A stretch of DNA of 28,762 nucleotides from Chloroflexota bacterium (GCA_020848055.1 JADLBB010000211.1:1-28762); one strand, 5' to 3'; positions 1 to 7,186 are shown, counted from the stretch's first letter. Program-made: numbers and translations. Notes: a model not told the origin generated them from the sequence alone.

Positions 1-1
1 C

Positions 2-379
2 CGCGTCGTGCGTGGCGTGGTCGACGGCGAGCCGCTGGAACAGCGCGTGCTGTTCGTGGCGTTTGCCAACGGCGAGTACTACGGCGGCGGCATGCGCATC
101 GCACCGGGCGCCCGGCCCGATGATGGATGCCTTGACCTGTGCATCGCTGGCGACGTGTCGCGGCTGACCGCCTTGCGCCAGCTCGGCAACCTGTACCGCG
201 GAACGCACGTGCACCATCCGGCCGTCACGTTGCGGCAGGCCACGTCGATCACGCTCGATGCCGACGCACCCACGCCGGTCCACCTCGACGGTGAGCCGTT
301 CGGAACCCTGCCGCTGCACGTCGAAGTCGTGCCCGGAGCCCTGACCATCGCCGCGTCCGCCGCTACCATGGGCACGTGA
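2..379 (+). CDS. Diacylglycerol kinase / YegS-like lipid kinase, C-terminal part (5' cut by window edge)
   Basis: The reading frame is open to the left edge, so this is only the C-terminal ~125 residues. The visible part is the beta-rich second domain of the DAGK/YegS/LCB5 lipid kinase superfamily. It has NGEYYGGGMRIAPGARPDDG followed by LDL, the usual stretch near the lipid site, and then VHLDGEP, the conserved hDGE turn. Known members phosphorylate diacylglycerol or related membrane lipids with ATP at the inner membrane face. The nucleotide-binding GGDGT domain would lie upstream and is not in view, so the substrate cannot be named. The stop overlaps the next gene's GTG start (GTGA). Family assignment is fairly sure, substrate is not. 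Confidence 0.8.
   Translation, partial: RVVRGVVDGEPLEQRVLFVAFANGEYYGGGMRIAPGARPDDGCLDLCIAGDVSRLTALRQLGNLYRGTHVHHPAVTLRQATSITLDADAPTPVHLDGEPFGTLPLHVEVVPGALTIAASAATMGT
364..369 (+). promoter_or_regulatory. -10 box TACCAT, leaderless promoter for the PRC-barrel-like gene
   Basis: TACCAT ends six bases before the GTG start at 376, with no ribosome binding site between. It lies inside the end of the lipid kinase gene. It follows the same TANNNT-to-start spacing seen at seven other genes in this window. Confidence 0.45.
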
Positions 380-627
380 CGCACGTGACCGAGGACATCG
401 GAGTCGGATCGAGCCTGCGCGGCCGCGATGGACGGCGCATAGGCACGGTCGACGCGACGTTCGCCGACTACCTGCTGGTGCGAACCGCCGGCCTGCTGCC
501 CATCGATCTGTACGTGCCGCGCGTGGATGTGACGCTGGTGGCTCATCAACCCACCGTCGGCGTGGACCGCGAGGAGGCCCACCAGCAGTGGCATCGACCG
601 CTCAAGCGAGCGCCTCACCCCGACTGA
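376..627 (+). CDS. Small PRC-barrel-like / DUF2171-type protein
   Basis: An 83-residue soluble protein. The pattern GRDGRRIGTVDATFADYLLV, then LYVPR and a final HQQWHRP, resembles PRC-barrel or DUF2171 proteins: a small beta-barrel often found as a stand-alone or stress-associated protein of unknown role. I see no signal peptide or membrane segment. The GTG start overlaps the upstream stop as GTGA, and a TACCAT box just upstream suggests it can also be transcribed by itself. A second GTG at 385 is possible. Function is unknown and the family call is from pattern only. Confidence 0.6.
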   Translation: MTHVTEDIGVGSSLRGRDGRRIGTVDATFADYLLVRTAGLLPIDLYVPRVDVTLVAHQPTVGVDREEAHQQWHRPLKRAPHPD

Positions 628-654
628 TCCCCCCGGGAAGAAGGCCCGATGCGG

Positions 655-660
655 TATGCT
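655..660 (+). promoter_or_regulatory. -10 box TATGCT before paaA
   Basis: TATGCT ends nine bases before the ATG at 670. That would place transcription start at or very near this ATG, making the paaABCD message leaderless. This favours 670 over the upstream ATG at 649, which lies before the box. Confidence 0.5.
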
Positions 661-669
661 GAAACGCGC

Positions 670-1626
670 ATGAACGACACCGATGTGATCCAGCCGCTCA
701 ACGGCCGGCCCCCGTACGAGCCCGGCGACGCCGACGCGTTCTACGCCCACGTCGGTACCGGCGGAAAGGTCGAGGCGGACGACTGGATGACCGATGACTA
801 CCGGGCGGCAGTGCTCAAGTTCGTCGAGATGCACGCCAACTCGGAGCTCATGGGCGTACTGCCCGAGCGCGACTGGATCATGCGTGCGCCCACGCTGCGC
901 CGGAAGCTGGCGCTGACCTCCAAGATCCAGGACGAGGTCGGCCACGCGCAGTTGCTGTACCGCGTGGCCGAGGACCTTGGCAAGCCTCGCGCCACCATGC
1001 TGGCCGACCTGCTCGCTGGCAAGACCAAGTTCCACAACGTCTTCCACTATCCGACCCGCTCCTGGGCCGATGTCGGCATCATCGCCTGGCTGGTGGACGC
1101 CGCCGCGATCGTGTCGCAGCAGGCCCTGCGCGACTCTTCCTACGCGCCTTACGCGCGCACGATGCGCAAGATCTGCTGGGAGGAATCGGTCCACGTCATG
1201 CACGGCCGCGACGTGGTCCTGACCATGATGAGCGGCACCGACGCCCAGCGCGCCATGGTCCAGGAGGCACTGGACCGATGGTGGGGCCCGCTGATGCAGA
1301 TGCACGGCCCGCCGACCGATCCGGCGAAGGACAAGGACCTGCACTGGGGCATCAAGGCCAAGGGCAACGAGCAGTTGCGCCAGGAGTTCCTGTCGATCTA
1401 CGTTCCCCGCATCCGGGAGATCGGCCTGCGCATCCCGGACCCCGCCCTGCGGCTGGATGAGACAACGGCTCGCTGGGTGTACACCGAGCCCGACTGGGAC
1501 GAGCTGCGATCGGTCGTGACCGGGCACGGGCCGGCGTCGCAGTCGCGCCTCGAGTTCCGGCGCGTCAACTACGCCGCCACGCAGTGGGTTCGCGACGCCA
1601 TCATGGGGAACGCCGCCGCAGCCTGA
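670..1626 (+). CDS. paaA: Phenylacetyl-CoA epoxidase catalytic subunit PaaA
   Basis: PaaA is the di-iron oxygenase subunit of ring 1,2-phenylacetyl-CoA epoxidase. It inserts one oxygen atom from O2 into the ring of phenylacetyl-CoA. The 318-residue product, close to the ~310 usual, has the conserved block SELMGVLPERDW followed by IMRAPTLRRK. It also has the iron-ligand helices IQDEVGHAQ (DEVGH at 88-92) and WEESVHVMHGRD (EESVH at 171-175), so the metal site looks intact. I start it at ATG 670 because a TATGCT box lies nine bases upstream. ATG 649 has a GGAAGAAGG-like purine run and would add seven residues. It is first of a paaABCD cluster. No paaE, paaK or paaG-Z genes are nearby. Confidence 0.95.
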   Translation: MNDTDVIQPLNGRPPYEPGDADAFYAHVGTGGKVEADDWMTDDYRAAVLKFVEMHANSELMGVLPERDWIMRAPTLRRKLALTSKIQDEVGHAQLLYRVAEDLGKPRATMLADLLAGKTKFHNVFHYPTRSWADVGIIAWLVDAAAIVSQQALRDSSYAPYARTMRKICWEESVHVMHGRDVVLTMMSGTDAQRAMVQEALDRWWGPLMQMHGPPTDPAKDKDLHWGIKAKGNEQLRQEFLSIYVPRIREIGLRIPDPALRLDETTARWVYTEPDWDELRSVVTGHGPASQSRLEFRRVNYAATQWVRDAIMGNAAAA

Positions 1627-1671
1627 GCCACGGGCCGCGACCCACGCCTGACGAGTCGCGCCGCAGCGCGG

Positions 1672-1677
1672 TACTCT
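1672..1677 (+). promoter_or_regulatory. Possible internal -10 box TACTCT before paaB
   Basis: TACTCT ends ten bases before the paaB ATG at 1688. Unlike the clearer leaderless sites, a GGAG run lies between box and start, so this may be an ordinary ribosome binding site with a chance TANNNT. Confidence 0.25.
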
Positions 1678-1687
1678 CTGGAGCGAC

Positions 1688-2002
1688 ATGAGCGATCTGC
1701 AAGCCGAACGGGTGTGGGAGGTCTTCCGCCAGGAGGCCGAGGGTGACCCGATGATCCACTCGGGCAACGTCAACGCGCCCGACGAGGAGCTCGCGCTGCA
1801 CTACGCGCGCGAGTTCTACAGCAGGCGTGGGGAATCACAGCGGCTGTGGGTGGTGGCGCGCGACGCGATCGCCGAGCTGGACGACCCCGACCTCCTGCGG
1901 CCGCCGTTCGATCGCAGCCACAAGCGCCCGGGCGGCTACATCATCAAGCACAAGCTAGAGGCGGCCAAGCAGCGCGCGTCACGCGCGGACGCGACCGAAT
2001 GA
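1688..2002 (+). CDS. paaB: Phenylacetyl-CoA epoxidase subunit PaaB
   Basis: A 104-residue small subunit of the phenylacetyl-CoA epoxidase; known PaaB proteins bridge PaaAC heterodimers and carry no metal. The segments VWEVFRQ, GNVNAPDEELALHYAREFY and RLWVVARDAI match the family, and the length is a little over the ~95 of E. coli PaaB. The start has GGAG a few bases upstream. The stop overlaps the paaC start as ATGA, indicating translational coupling. The 60-base spacer from paaA is the largest in the cluster. Confidence 0.92.
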   Translation: MSDLQAERVWEVFRQEAEGDPMIHSGNVNAPDEELALHYAREFYSRRGESQRLWVVARDAIAELDDPDLLRPPFDRSHKRPGGYIIKHKLEAAKQRASRADATE

Positions 2003-2763
2003 GCGACCTCCAGCCGGCCCTGGCACAAGCGCTGGCTGAGTTGCTGCTGGCCACGGCCGACGACGAGTTCGTCATCGGCTTCTGGGACTCCGAGTGGACT
2101 GGCATCGCGCCGATGATCGAGGAGGACGTGGCGACCAGCTCGATAGCGCAGGACGAGATCGGCCATGCACGGGCCCTGTACGAGATGCTGGCCACACTGA
2201 CCGATGCCGATGCCGATGCCATCGCCTTCGGGCGCGAGTCCGACGCCTACCGACATGCGTCCCTGCTCAACCATCCGTGCCGCGACTGGGCGTTCAGCGT
2301 CGCCCGTCGCTACCTGTACGAGACGGCGGATGCGGTGCGGCTCGCGGCCCTGGCCGGCTCGGCGCACGAGCCGCTGGCCCAGCTGGCCGCGAAGATGCGA
2401 CGAGAGGAGACCTATCACCTCCTGCACGTCGACGCCTGGCTGCGCCGCCTGGCCGAAGGTGCACCGGACGGACGCCAGCGCCTGGCCGCGGCCCTGAGCG
2501 AGTTGTGGCCCGACGCACAGGACGTCTTCGCGCCGCTGGCGGGGGAGGCCGCGCTGGTCGCTGAGCGGGTGCTGCCCGAGTCGATGCCGGCGCTGCGCGC
2601 AGCCTGGCTGTCGCGCGTGCGCCCGATCCTCGAGCCGATAGCCGGTGCGCTGCCGGACGTGGCGCCTTCGCCTAACGGACGCACCAGGCGGACCGAGGAC
2701 TTCGCCTGGCTGCACGGCGAGTTCACGCTTGTCGCGCGCTCGCAGGCAGGAGCCACGTGGTGA
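1999..2763 (+). CDS. paaC: Phenylacetyl-CoA epoxidase subunit PaaC
   Basis: PaaC is the structural ferritin-like partner of PaaA in the epoxidase core. The 254-residue product has the helical-bundle signatures FVIGFWDSEWTG, SSIAQDEIGHARALYEML and KMRREETYHLLHVDAWL, with length near the ~250 of the family. The start is the ATG that overlaps the paaB stop; the frame is open further upstream inside paaB, but that part does not look like the family. The end overlaps the paaD start. In known complexes PaaC lacks an active di-iron centre even though it keeps DEIGH-like motifs, as here. Confidence 0.93.
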   Translation: MSDLQPALAQALAELLLATADDEFVIGFWDSEWTGIAPMIEEDVATSSIAQDEIGHARALYEMLATLTDADADAIAFGRESDAYRHASLLNHPCRDWAFSVARRYLYETADAVRLAALAGSAHEPLAQLAAKMRREETYHLLHVDAWLRRLAEGAPDGRQRLAAALSELWPDAQDVFAPLAGEAALVAERVLPESMPALRAAWLSRVRPILEPIAGALPDVAPSPNGRTRRTEDFAWLHGEFTLVARSQAGATW

Positions 2764-3266
2764 GCGCTGCCGAAGGGCGTATCTGGGAGGAGTTGCGACA
2801 CATCGCCGACCCGGAGATCCCGGCCATAAGCCTGGTGGATCTCGGCGTCATCGGTGCGGTGTCGGTCGCGGACGGCCGTGCGCGGGTGGAGCTGCTGCCG
2901 ACGTTCGTCGGTTGCCCGGCCGTCGAGATGATGAGGCAGCAGATTGGCGAACGGATCGGGGCGCTGGGAGTGGCTGAGCAGGTGGAGGTGAACATCGTCT
3001 TCAGCCCGCCCTGGACGAGCGAGCGGATCACCGCGGCCGGTCGCGAGAGCCTGCGACGCAGCGGGTTCGCGCCGCCGCACGTTGGGCCATCGGTACCGTC
3101 ACCGGCTTCCGGGCTGGACGAGCTGGCCGTCCTGCCCATCGCCGAATGCCCGTACTGCGGTTCGCACGACACGACGCTCGACAACCCGTTCGGTCCGACC
3201 CTGTGCCGCGCGATCTACCACTGCGCCAGTTGCAACCAGCCGTTCGAGCAGATGAAGCGTGTGTAG
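2757..3266 (+). CDS. paaD: PaaD, MIP18/DUF59 family protein for phenylacetyl-CoA epoxidase
   Basis: A full-length PaaD of 169 residues. An N-terminal MIP18 (DUF59) domain contains DPEIPAISLVDLGVIGAV, then TFVGCPAVEMM and IVFSPPWTSERIT. A C-terminal zinc-ribbon-like tail has CPYCGS and YHCASC. Proteins of this type help assemble iron-sulphur clusters; PaaD is thought to mature the reductase PaaE. No PaaE is encoded in this window, so its client must lie elsewhere or differ. GTG 2757 or GTG 2760 can be the start, both overlapping the paaC stop. thrS begins 27 bases downstream. Confidence 0.9.
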   Translation: MVSAAEGRIWEELRHIADPEIPAISLVDLGVIGAVSVADGRARVELLPTFVGCPAVEMMRQQIGERIGALGVAEQVEVNIVFSPPWTSERITAAGRESLRRSGFAPPHVGPSVPSPASGLDELAVLPIAECPYCGSHDTTLDNPFGPTLCRAIYHCASCNQPFEQMKRV

Positions 3267-3280
3267 GTCCGGCCATGCGC

Positions 3281-3286
3281 TACCCT
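3281..3286 (+). promoter_or_regulatory. -10 box TACCCT, leaderless promoter for thrS
   Basis: TACCCT ends seven bases before the thrS ATG, with no purine-rich ribosome binding site in between. The short paaD-thrS spacer has no room for a T-box or other leader. Confidence 0.55.
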
Positions 3287-3293
3287 TCGGTGC

Positions 3294-5078
3294 ATGACGA
3301 TCGACCCCGACGAGATCGCGCAGGGCAGCGCCGACCACCTGGCCGCGATGCGGCACAGCGCCGCCCACATGATGGCGGCCGCGGTGCTGGAGCTGTTTCC
3401 CGATGCGAAGCTCGGCATCGGCCCGGCCATCCGTGACGGGTTCTACTACGATTTCGACCTTCCGCGGCCGCTGACCCCGGCCGACCTCGAGCAGATCGAG
3501 GCAGGCATGCGCCGCCAGCAGGCCAAGGGCCTGGCATTCGAGCATTCGCGCGATGTCCCGCGGGCCGAGGCCATCGCAGAGCTGCGCGGCAGGGGCCAGC
3601 CGTTCAAGGTCGAGATAGTGGAGGACCTCGACCCCGCGCAGGGGCCGACCGTCAGCTTCTATCGCCACGGGACCTTCGAGGACCTGTGTCGCGGCGGCCA
3701 CCTGGAGTCCACGAAGGACCTCGGCGCCTTCAAGTTGCTCAACACCGCCGGCGCCTACTGGCGTGGCGACGAGACCCGACCGATGCTCCAACGCATCTAT
3801 GGCACCGCCTGGGACACGCAGGCAGACCTGGATCGGCACCTGTGGCGCTTGGAGGAGGCCAAGAAGCGGGATCATCGCAAGCTGGGTCGCGAGCTCGACC
3901 TGTTCACCTTCCACCCCGAGTCGCCGGCCGCACCGTTCCTGCACCCCAAGGGCATGGCGATCTGGCGAGCGCTGGAGGACTGGTCGCTCGAGGTGCGCCG
4001 GTCCGGCGGCTTCAGCGAGGTTCGCACCCCGAGCCTGGTGCGCAAGGAGCTGTGGGAGACGTCGGGCCACTGGGCCAACTACCAGGACAACATGTTCGTC
4101 ATGGACGACTACGACCACGTCTCCGGCCTCAAGCCGATGAACTGCCCGGAGGAGATCCTGATCTACCGCACCCGGGCCCGGTCGTATCGGGATCTGCCGA
4201 TCCGCTTCAGCGACTACTCGGTCCTGTTCCGCCGCGAACGGACCGGCGTGCTGGCCGGCATGTTCCGCGTGCGCCAGTTGACCCAGGACGACTCGCACGT
4301 CTTCTGCCGCGAGGACCAGGTGGACGACGAGCTGCGCCTGGCGCTGTCGCTGGTGCGCAGGCAGTACGCGCCGTTCGGCTTTGAGCCGCGCGCGAAGCTC
4401 GCCACGAGGCCCGAGAAGCGGATCGGCTCCGACGAGTTCTGGGAGCGGGCCGAGGAGCAGCTGCGGGTCATCCTGGATGGGGATGGCATGCCGTATGCGC
4501 TGGATCCGGGCGGCGGCGCGTTCTATGGCCCGAAGATCGACATCTTCATCGAGGATGCCCTGGGACGCGAGTGGCAGATGGCCACCATCCAGGCCGACTA
4601 CCAGTTGCCGCAGCGCTTCGACCTGGAGTACCGCGCCGCCGACGGTGGCTTCGAGCGGCCGGTGGTCGTGCATTACGCGATCTACGGCTCCTTCGAGCGG
4701 TTCATCGGGATCATCACCGAGGAGTACGCCGGCGCCTTCCCGCTCTGGTTGGCGCCCGTCCAGGTGGTGGTCGTGCCGATCGCCGATCGGCACCTCGATT
4801 ACGCCGAGTCGGTGCGCTCCGCGCTGGCGGCCGCGGGACTGCGGGCGGAGGTGGACGCGCGCTCCGAACGGATGCAGGCCAAGCTGCGCGAGGCGCAGGA
4901 GGCCAAGGTGCCGGTCATGGTCGTGGTCGGGGACCGGGATGTCGAGGCCGGGGCGGTCTCGCCGCGCCTGCGCACCGGCGAGTCGACGCAGGGCGTGCCG
5001 CTCACCGACTTCGTGGCGGACCTTCGTGCGCGAGCGGACGCTCGCGAGCTCTGGCCGGCGCCGACATCGGATGGCTGA
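3294..5078 (+). CDS. thrS: Threonyl-tRNA synthetase, form without TGS domain
   Basis: Charges tRNA-Thr with threonine. The 594-residue protein starts directly at the editing domain: H21 and H25 of HSAAH, with C132 and H136 of CRGGH, are the editing-site ligands. The class II core follows. The catalytic zinc ligands are C284 (in PMNCPEE), H335 (in QDDSHVFC) and H460 (in VVVHYAIYGSFERF). Motif 2 reads FRRERTG and the anticodon domain ends the protein. The N-terminal TGS domain (about 60 residues in E. coli) is absent. No upstream in-frame TGS sequence is possible in the 27-base spacer, so this is the native form. The usual MNCPGH is MNCPEE here. Confidence 0.95.
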   Translation: MTIDPDEIAQGSADHLAAMRHSAAHMMAAAVLELFPDAKLGIGPAIRDGFYYDFDLPRPLTPADLEQIEAGMRRQQAKGLAFEHSRDVPRAEAIAELRGRGQPFKVEIVEDLDPAQGPTVSFYRHGTFEDLCRGGHLESTKDLGAFKLLNTAGAYWRGDETRPMLQRIYGTAWDTQADLDRHLWRLEEAKKRDHRKLGRELDLFTFHPESPAAPFLHPKGMAIWRALEDWSLEVRRSGGFSEVRTPSLVRKELWETSGHWANYQDNMFVMDDYDHVSGLKPMNCPEEILIYRTRARSYRDLPIRFSDYSVLFRRERTGVLAGMFRVRQLTQDDSHVFCREDQVDDELRLALSLVRRQYAPFGFEPRAKLATRPEKRIGSDEFWERAEEQLRVILDGDGMPYALDPGGGAFYGPKIDIFIEDALGREWQMATIQADYQLPQRFDLEYRAADGGFERPVVVHYAIYGSFERFIGIITEEYAGAFPLWLAPVQVVVVPIADRHLDYAESVRSALAAAGLRAEVDARSERMQAKLREAQEAKVPVMVVVGDRDVEAGAVSPRLRTGESTQGVPLTDFVADLRARADARELWPAPTSDG

Positions 5079-5342
5079 GGCGACGTTCGAGGGCGTTGCC
5101 CCGCAGGTTTGTGCGCCACCCGCACGAACGCGACCAGTGGGTGCTGGGCGCGCCCGCCGATGTGCCATCCAGGCACGCATCGGCGCAGCAAGCGGTTGCG
5201 CCGGGCTGAAACGTGCCTTCGCTTGGCGCGAGTGTGTCGCCCCCGCAAGTTCCGGCCATGCAGGCGTGCTCGATCCGCGGATGTTGGCCGATGCGTGTCT
5301 CCGCGGCACATGCGCGGCGAGCCAACGAACCCAGTGAGGAAG
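5079..5342 (+). other. 264-bp non-coding spacer rich in inverted repeats
   Basis: No frame here looks coding: translations are rich in Cys and Arg and have no codon bias. It holds several potential hairpins: GTGCC/GGCAC around 5162-5176, CGGCGCA/TGCGCCG at 5181-5187 and 5197-5203, and GTTGGC/GCCAAC at 5283-5288 and 5321-5326 enclosing GCGTGT/ACATGC. An 11-base arm, CACGCATCGGC (5174-5184), is exactly complementary to GCCGATGCGTG (5287-5297). It could be the thrS 3' end, a structured leader for the VOC gene, or a small RNA. There is no T-tract terminator. Confidence 0.35.
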
Positions 5343-5711
5343 ATGCGTGGGATCGGTCAACTTGCGCTGCGCTCCACCGACCCGATGCGCGTCGCCGAGT
5401 TCTATGAGGCCGCCTTCGGCTTCCGCCGCCTGGCTGCCGATGACGACGGCGCCGACCTGGAGTTGAACGGCTTCGAATTGAGCTTCCGCCGCGGCGAGCA
5501 GGCAACGCGCGACGGCATCCAGATCGGCTTCAAGGTCGAGGCCGCCGCCGAGGTCGACGCCTGGGCCCAGGAGCTCGGGCGCCGCGGTTTCGCCCTGGCC
5601 GCTCCGCCGTCGGGTGACCGATGGGATGGCTCCCGGTCGTTCCGCCTGGCCGATCCCGACGGGCGGCAGGTCGCTGTCTTCTACGACTACCCCGACGGTC
5701 GTCGCGCCTGA
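5343..5711 (+). CDS. VOC-superfamily (glyoxalase/bleomycin-resistance fold) protein
   Basis: A 122-residue single-domain vicinal oxygen chelate protein. It opens with IGQLALRSTDPMRVAEFYEAAFGF, has DLELNGFELSFR in the middle and ends with FRLADPDGRQVAVFYDYP, the typical paired beta-alpha-beta-beta-beta modules. Members bind a metal in a beta-barrel and act as glyoxalases, dioxygenases, epimerases or drug-binding proteins; the substrate cannot be told here. The start is placed at ATG 5343 because GTGAGGA lies just upstream and the protein fold begins there, although the frame is open further 5'. It is transcribed towards the membrane protein on the other strand. Confidence 0.8.
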   Translation: MRGIGQLALRSTDPMRVAEFYEAAFGFRRLAADDDGADLELNGFELSFRRGEQATRDGIQIGFKVEAAAEVDAWAQELGRRGFALAAPPSGDRWDGSRSFRLADPDGRQVAVFYDYPDGRRA

Positions 5712-5816
5712 CGATGCGCACCCCGCCGACCGACGCAACCAACCGCTGAGCTTCTTGCGGACCTTGTCCCGGTTCGCCTCGACGAAGGAGTGGATGCGGG
5801 TCGAGCCGGAGGGACA
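5712..5816 (-). other. Coding-like sequence continuing past the TGA of the membrane protein
   Basis: After the minus-strand stop TGA at 5819-5817, the same frame stays open through the whole spacer and reads SGSTRIHSFVEANRDKVRKK and on. In the first 26 codons only one third base is not G or C, as in real genes here. It may be a lost C-terminus behind a nonsense change, a remnant of another gene, or a sequencing error at the stop. It has no start codon or ribosome binding site of its own. Confidence 0.35.
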
Positions 5817-7049
5817 TCAGAAGGCGACGAAGCCCAGGACGTTGATCACCCAGATCCCGTACGCGTGCACGACGATCCCGATGACGACCGCGACGCGCAG
5901 CAGCCAGTCGACGCGATCGCGGTAGGCCAATCCGAGCAGCAGGAGCAGCAGCGGAACGACGTCGAGGATGCGCCGATATCCAAACTGGGCGAAGCCCCAC
6001 GATCCCCACATGAGGTCGGGCAGGATGATGAGCCCGACGCTCAGCCACAGCCAGGGGACGTACCGGCCCCGGGCCAGGACGGCGAGGAACAGGAAGGGCG
6101 CGGTAAGCAGGAGCGAGGTCCCGTTCCAGGAAGGCCGCAGGAACGGAGCCTGCGCCACGACCGTGAACCCGCCCACGAGGATCACCTCGAGGTGACGCGG
6201 GATGTAGCCGAGGGACATGAGCCCCTCGCTGAACCATGGCTCATCGGTGATGAGGCCCGTCTCACCGGACGGGATGTGCGCGTAGCCGAAGTCGAACGGC
6301 GACCCGAAGCGGGCGAGGTTGTACCAGGCCAGCCCGGCGGCCACGATGCCAGCGCCCGCCACGAGCCACGCATGCTCCCGGCGCAGGCGCCAGCCATCGG
6401 CGGGACGCCAGGCGTAGAGCGCGGCAAAGGCGGGGAGCGCCAGGCCGACCGGCACGCGTGATCCGGCGGCCAGCCCGAGCAGCAGGCCGGCGCCGACGGC
6501 CGGGCCTGCGCGCACCGCGACGTTGAGCCCGGCGAGACCGAACATGACCGCGCACAGCTCGGCGTAGTGGTGCGGACCGGCCATCCCGGCCACCCACCAG
6601 TGGGTCGTCAGTCCGAACCCGCCAACGAGCCAACGACGGGTTGCCGGCGCCACGCCCCAGCCGAGGAGGAGCCAATAGGCGAGTACGACGTTGATCGCGC
6701 CGACCACGCTGGCGTAGACGTTCCCGTTGAGCTCTCCGAACGGAGTCCCGGGCCCGGTGAGCAGCGCCGCCGGGATGAGGGTGAGCGCGGGGACCGGCGG
6801 CAAGGGCACGTACTGGCCGCCTCCGGGTCGCGGCACGAGTTCGAGCCACGGCCGGTCCTCGATCAGCCAGAGGCGCCCGGAGAGGAACGCCTCGGCCAGT
6901 GGCGGCCACATGTCGCCGTGGACCGGCGGCCCGGTGACCCAGTACAGCGCGAGGGCCGCAAGGCCGAACAGCGTGGCCTCGACCGCCGGTCGGTCGAGCA
7001 CGCCTGGAGCCGCTCGGAGGACGCCCGTCGAGGTGGCGTTGGCCGTCAT
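5817..7049 (-). CDS. Polytopic membrane protein, GT-C glycosyltransferase-like
   Basis: About 410 residues with eleven or twelve hydrophobic helices, for example ATLFGLAALALYWVTG, SVVGAINVVLAYWLLLGWGV, LLLLLLGLAYRD and LLRVAVVIGIVVHAYG. Between the first two helices an extracytoplasmic loop holds GDMWPPLAEAFLSGRLWL, then WLELVP and YVPLPPVPAL. Long first loops with acidic residues, then many helices, are typical of GT-C enzymes that use polyprenyl-phosphate sugars, but I cannot name a substrate. The start is uncertain: ATG 7049 is chosen as the first one giving a normal N-terminus, while ATG 7118 and others lie upstream. No clear ribosome binding site is seen. It is divergent from infC. The frame continues open after its stop. 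Confidence 0.65.
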   Translation of the reverse strand: MTANATSTGVLRAAPGVLDRPAVEATLFGLAALALYWVTGPPVHGDMWPPLAEAFLSGRLWLIEDRPWLELVPRPGGGQYVPLPPVPALTLIPAALLTGPGTPFGELNGNVYASVVGAINVVLAYWLLLGWGVAPATRRWLVGGFGLTTHWWVAGMAGPHHYAELCAVMFGLAGLNVAVRAGPAVGAGLLLGLAAGSRVPVGLALPAFAALYAWRPADGWRLRREHAWLVAGAGIVAAGLAWYNLARFGSPFDFGYAHIPSGETGLITDEPWFSEGLMSLGYIPRHLEVILVGGFTVVAQAPFLRPSWNGTSLLLTAPFLFLAVLARGRYVPWLWLSVGLIILPDLMWGSWGFAQFGYRRILDVVPLLLLLLGLAYRDRVDWLLRVAVVIGIVVHAYGIWVINVLGFVAF

Positions 7050-7078
7050 CGGTCGTGCATCAGAGCAGGCTCCGTTCG

Positions 7079-7108
7079 TTGACCATCTGTTCGGTATCGG
7101 TGTATCAT
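7079..7108 (+). promoter_or_regulatory. Promoter of the infC-rpmI-rplT operon (TTGACC-18-TATCAT)
   Basis: TTGACC at 7079-7084 and TATCAT at 7103-7108 are separated by 18 bases, a near-consensus sigma-70-type promoter. Transcription would begin around 7115, leaving a leader of roughly 70 bases before the CTG start of infC. Confidence 0.7.
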
Positions 7109-7118
7109 GCCGCGGCAT
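7107..7118. repeat. Perfect 12-bp palindrome at the infC transcription start
   Basis: ATGCCGCGGCAT is its own reverse complement. It begins on the last two bases of the -10 box and covers the likely start point. It could be a repressor site or a hairpin at the RNA 5' end; chance is possible in GC-rich DNA. Confidence 0.35.
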
Positions 7119-7134
7119 TTCGCGTACGTTGCAG

Positions 7135-7163
7135 GGCCACCCGTCCGTGACCGGCAGGTGGTC
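7135..7163 (+). promoter_or_regulatory. Hairpin in the infC leader
   Basis: GGCCACC (7135-7141) can pair with GGTGGTC (7157-7163), one G-U pair included, with a 15-base loop. It sits just upstream of the AAGGAG site. There is no T-tract, so it is not a classic terminator. infC-L35-L20 leaders in other bacteria are regulated by attenuation or L20 binding; whether this one is cannot be seen. Confidence 0.3.
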
Positions 7164-7172
7164 TTGTTGTTG

Positions 7173-7178
7173 AAGGAG
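7173..7178 (+). promoter_or_regulatory. Ribosome binding site AAGGAG deciding the infC CTG start
   Basis: AAGGAG lies eight bases before CTG 7187 and far (35 bases) before the first ATG at 7214. It therefore points to CTG as the start codon. Confidence 0.75.
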
Positions 7179-7186
7179 AGCAGACA

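Noticed and set aside
79..1773. 564-codon open frame opposite the lipid kinase, PRC-like gene and paaA
   Set aside because: Antisense to clear genes, rich in Arg/His/Gly, with no recognisable domain.
1688..2022. Duplication linking the near-identical starts of paaB (MSDLQA) and paaC (MSDLQP)
   Set aside because: Similarity stops after five residues and the proteins belong to different families; most likely coincidence.
3267..3293. T-box or attenuator control of thrS, pheS or tyrS
   Set aside because: Spacers before thrS and tyrS are too short for a leader, the pheS spacer holds only the rplT hairpins, and no T-box sequence is present.
3099..5738. 879-codon open frame on the minus strand across thrS and the VOC gene
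   Set aside because: It is the shadow of thrS in GC-rich DNA; its translation has no family motifs, while the plus strand encodes a complete ThrRS. Only the part at 5712-5816 keeps coding-like codon use.
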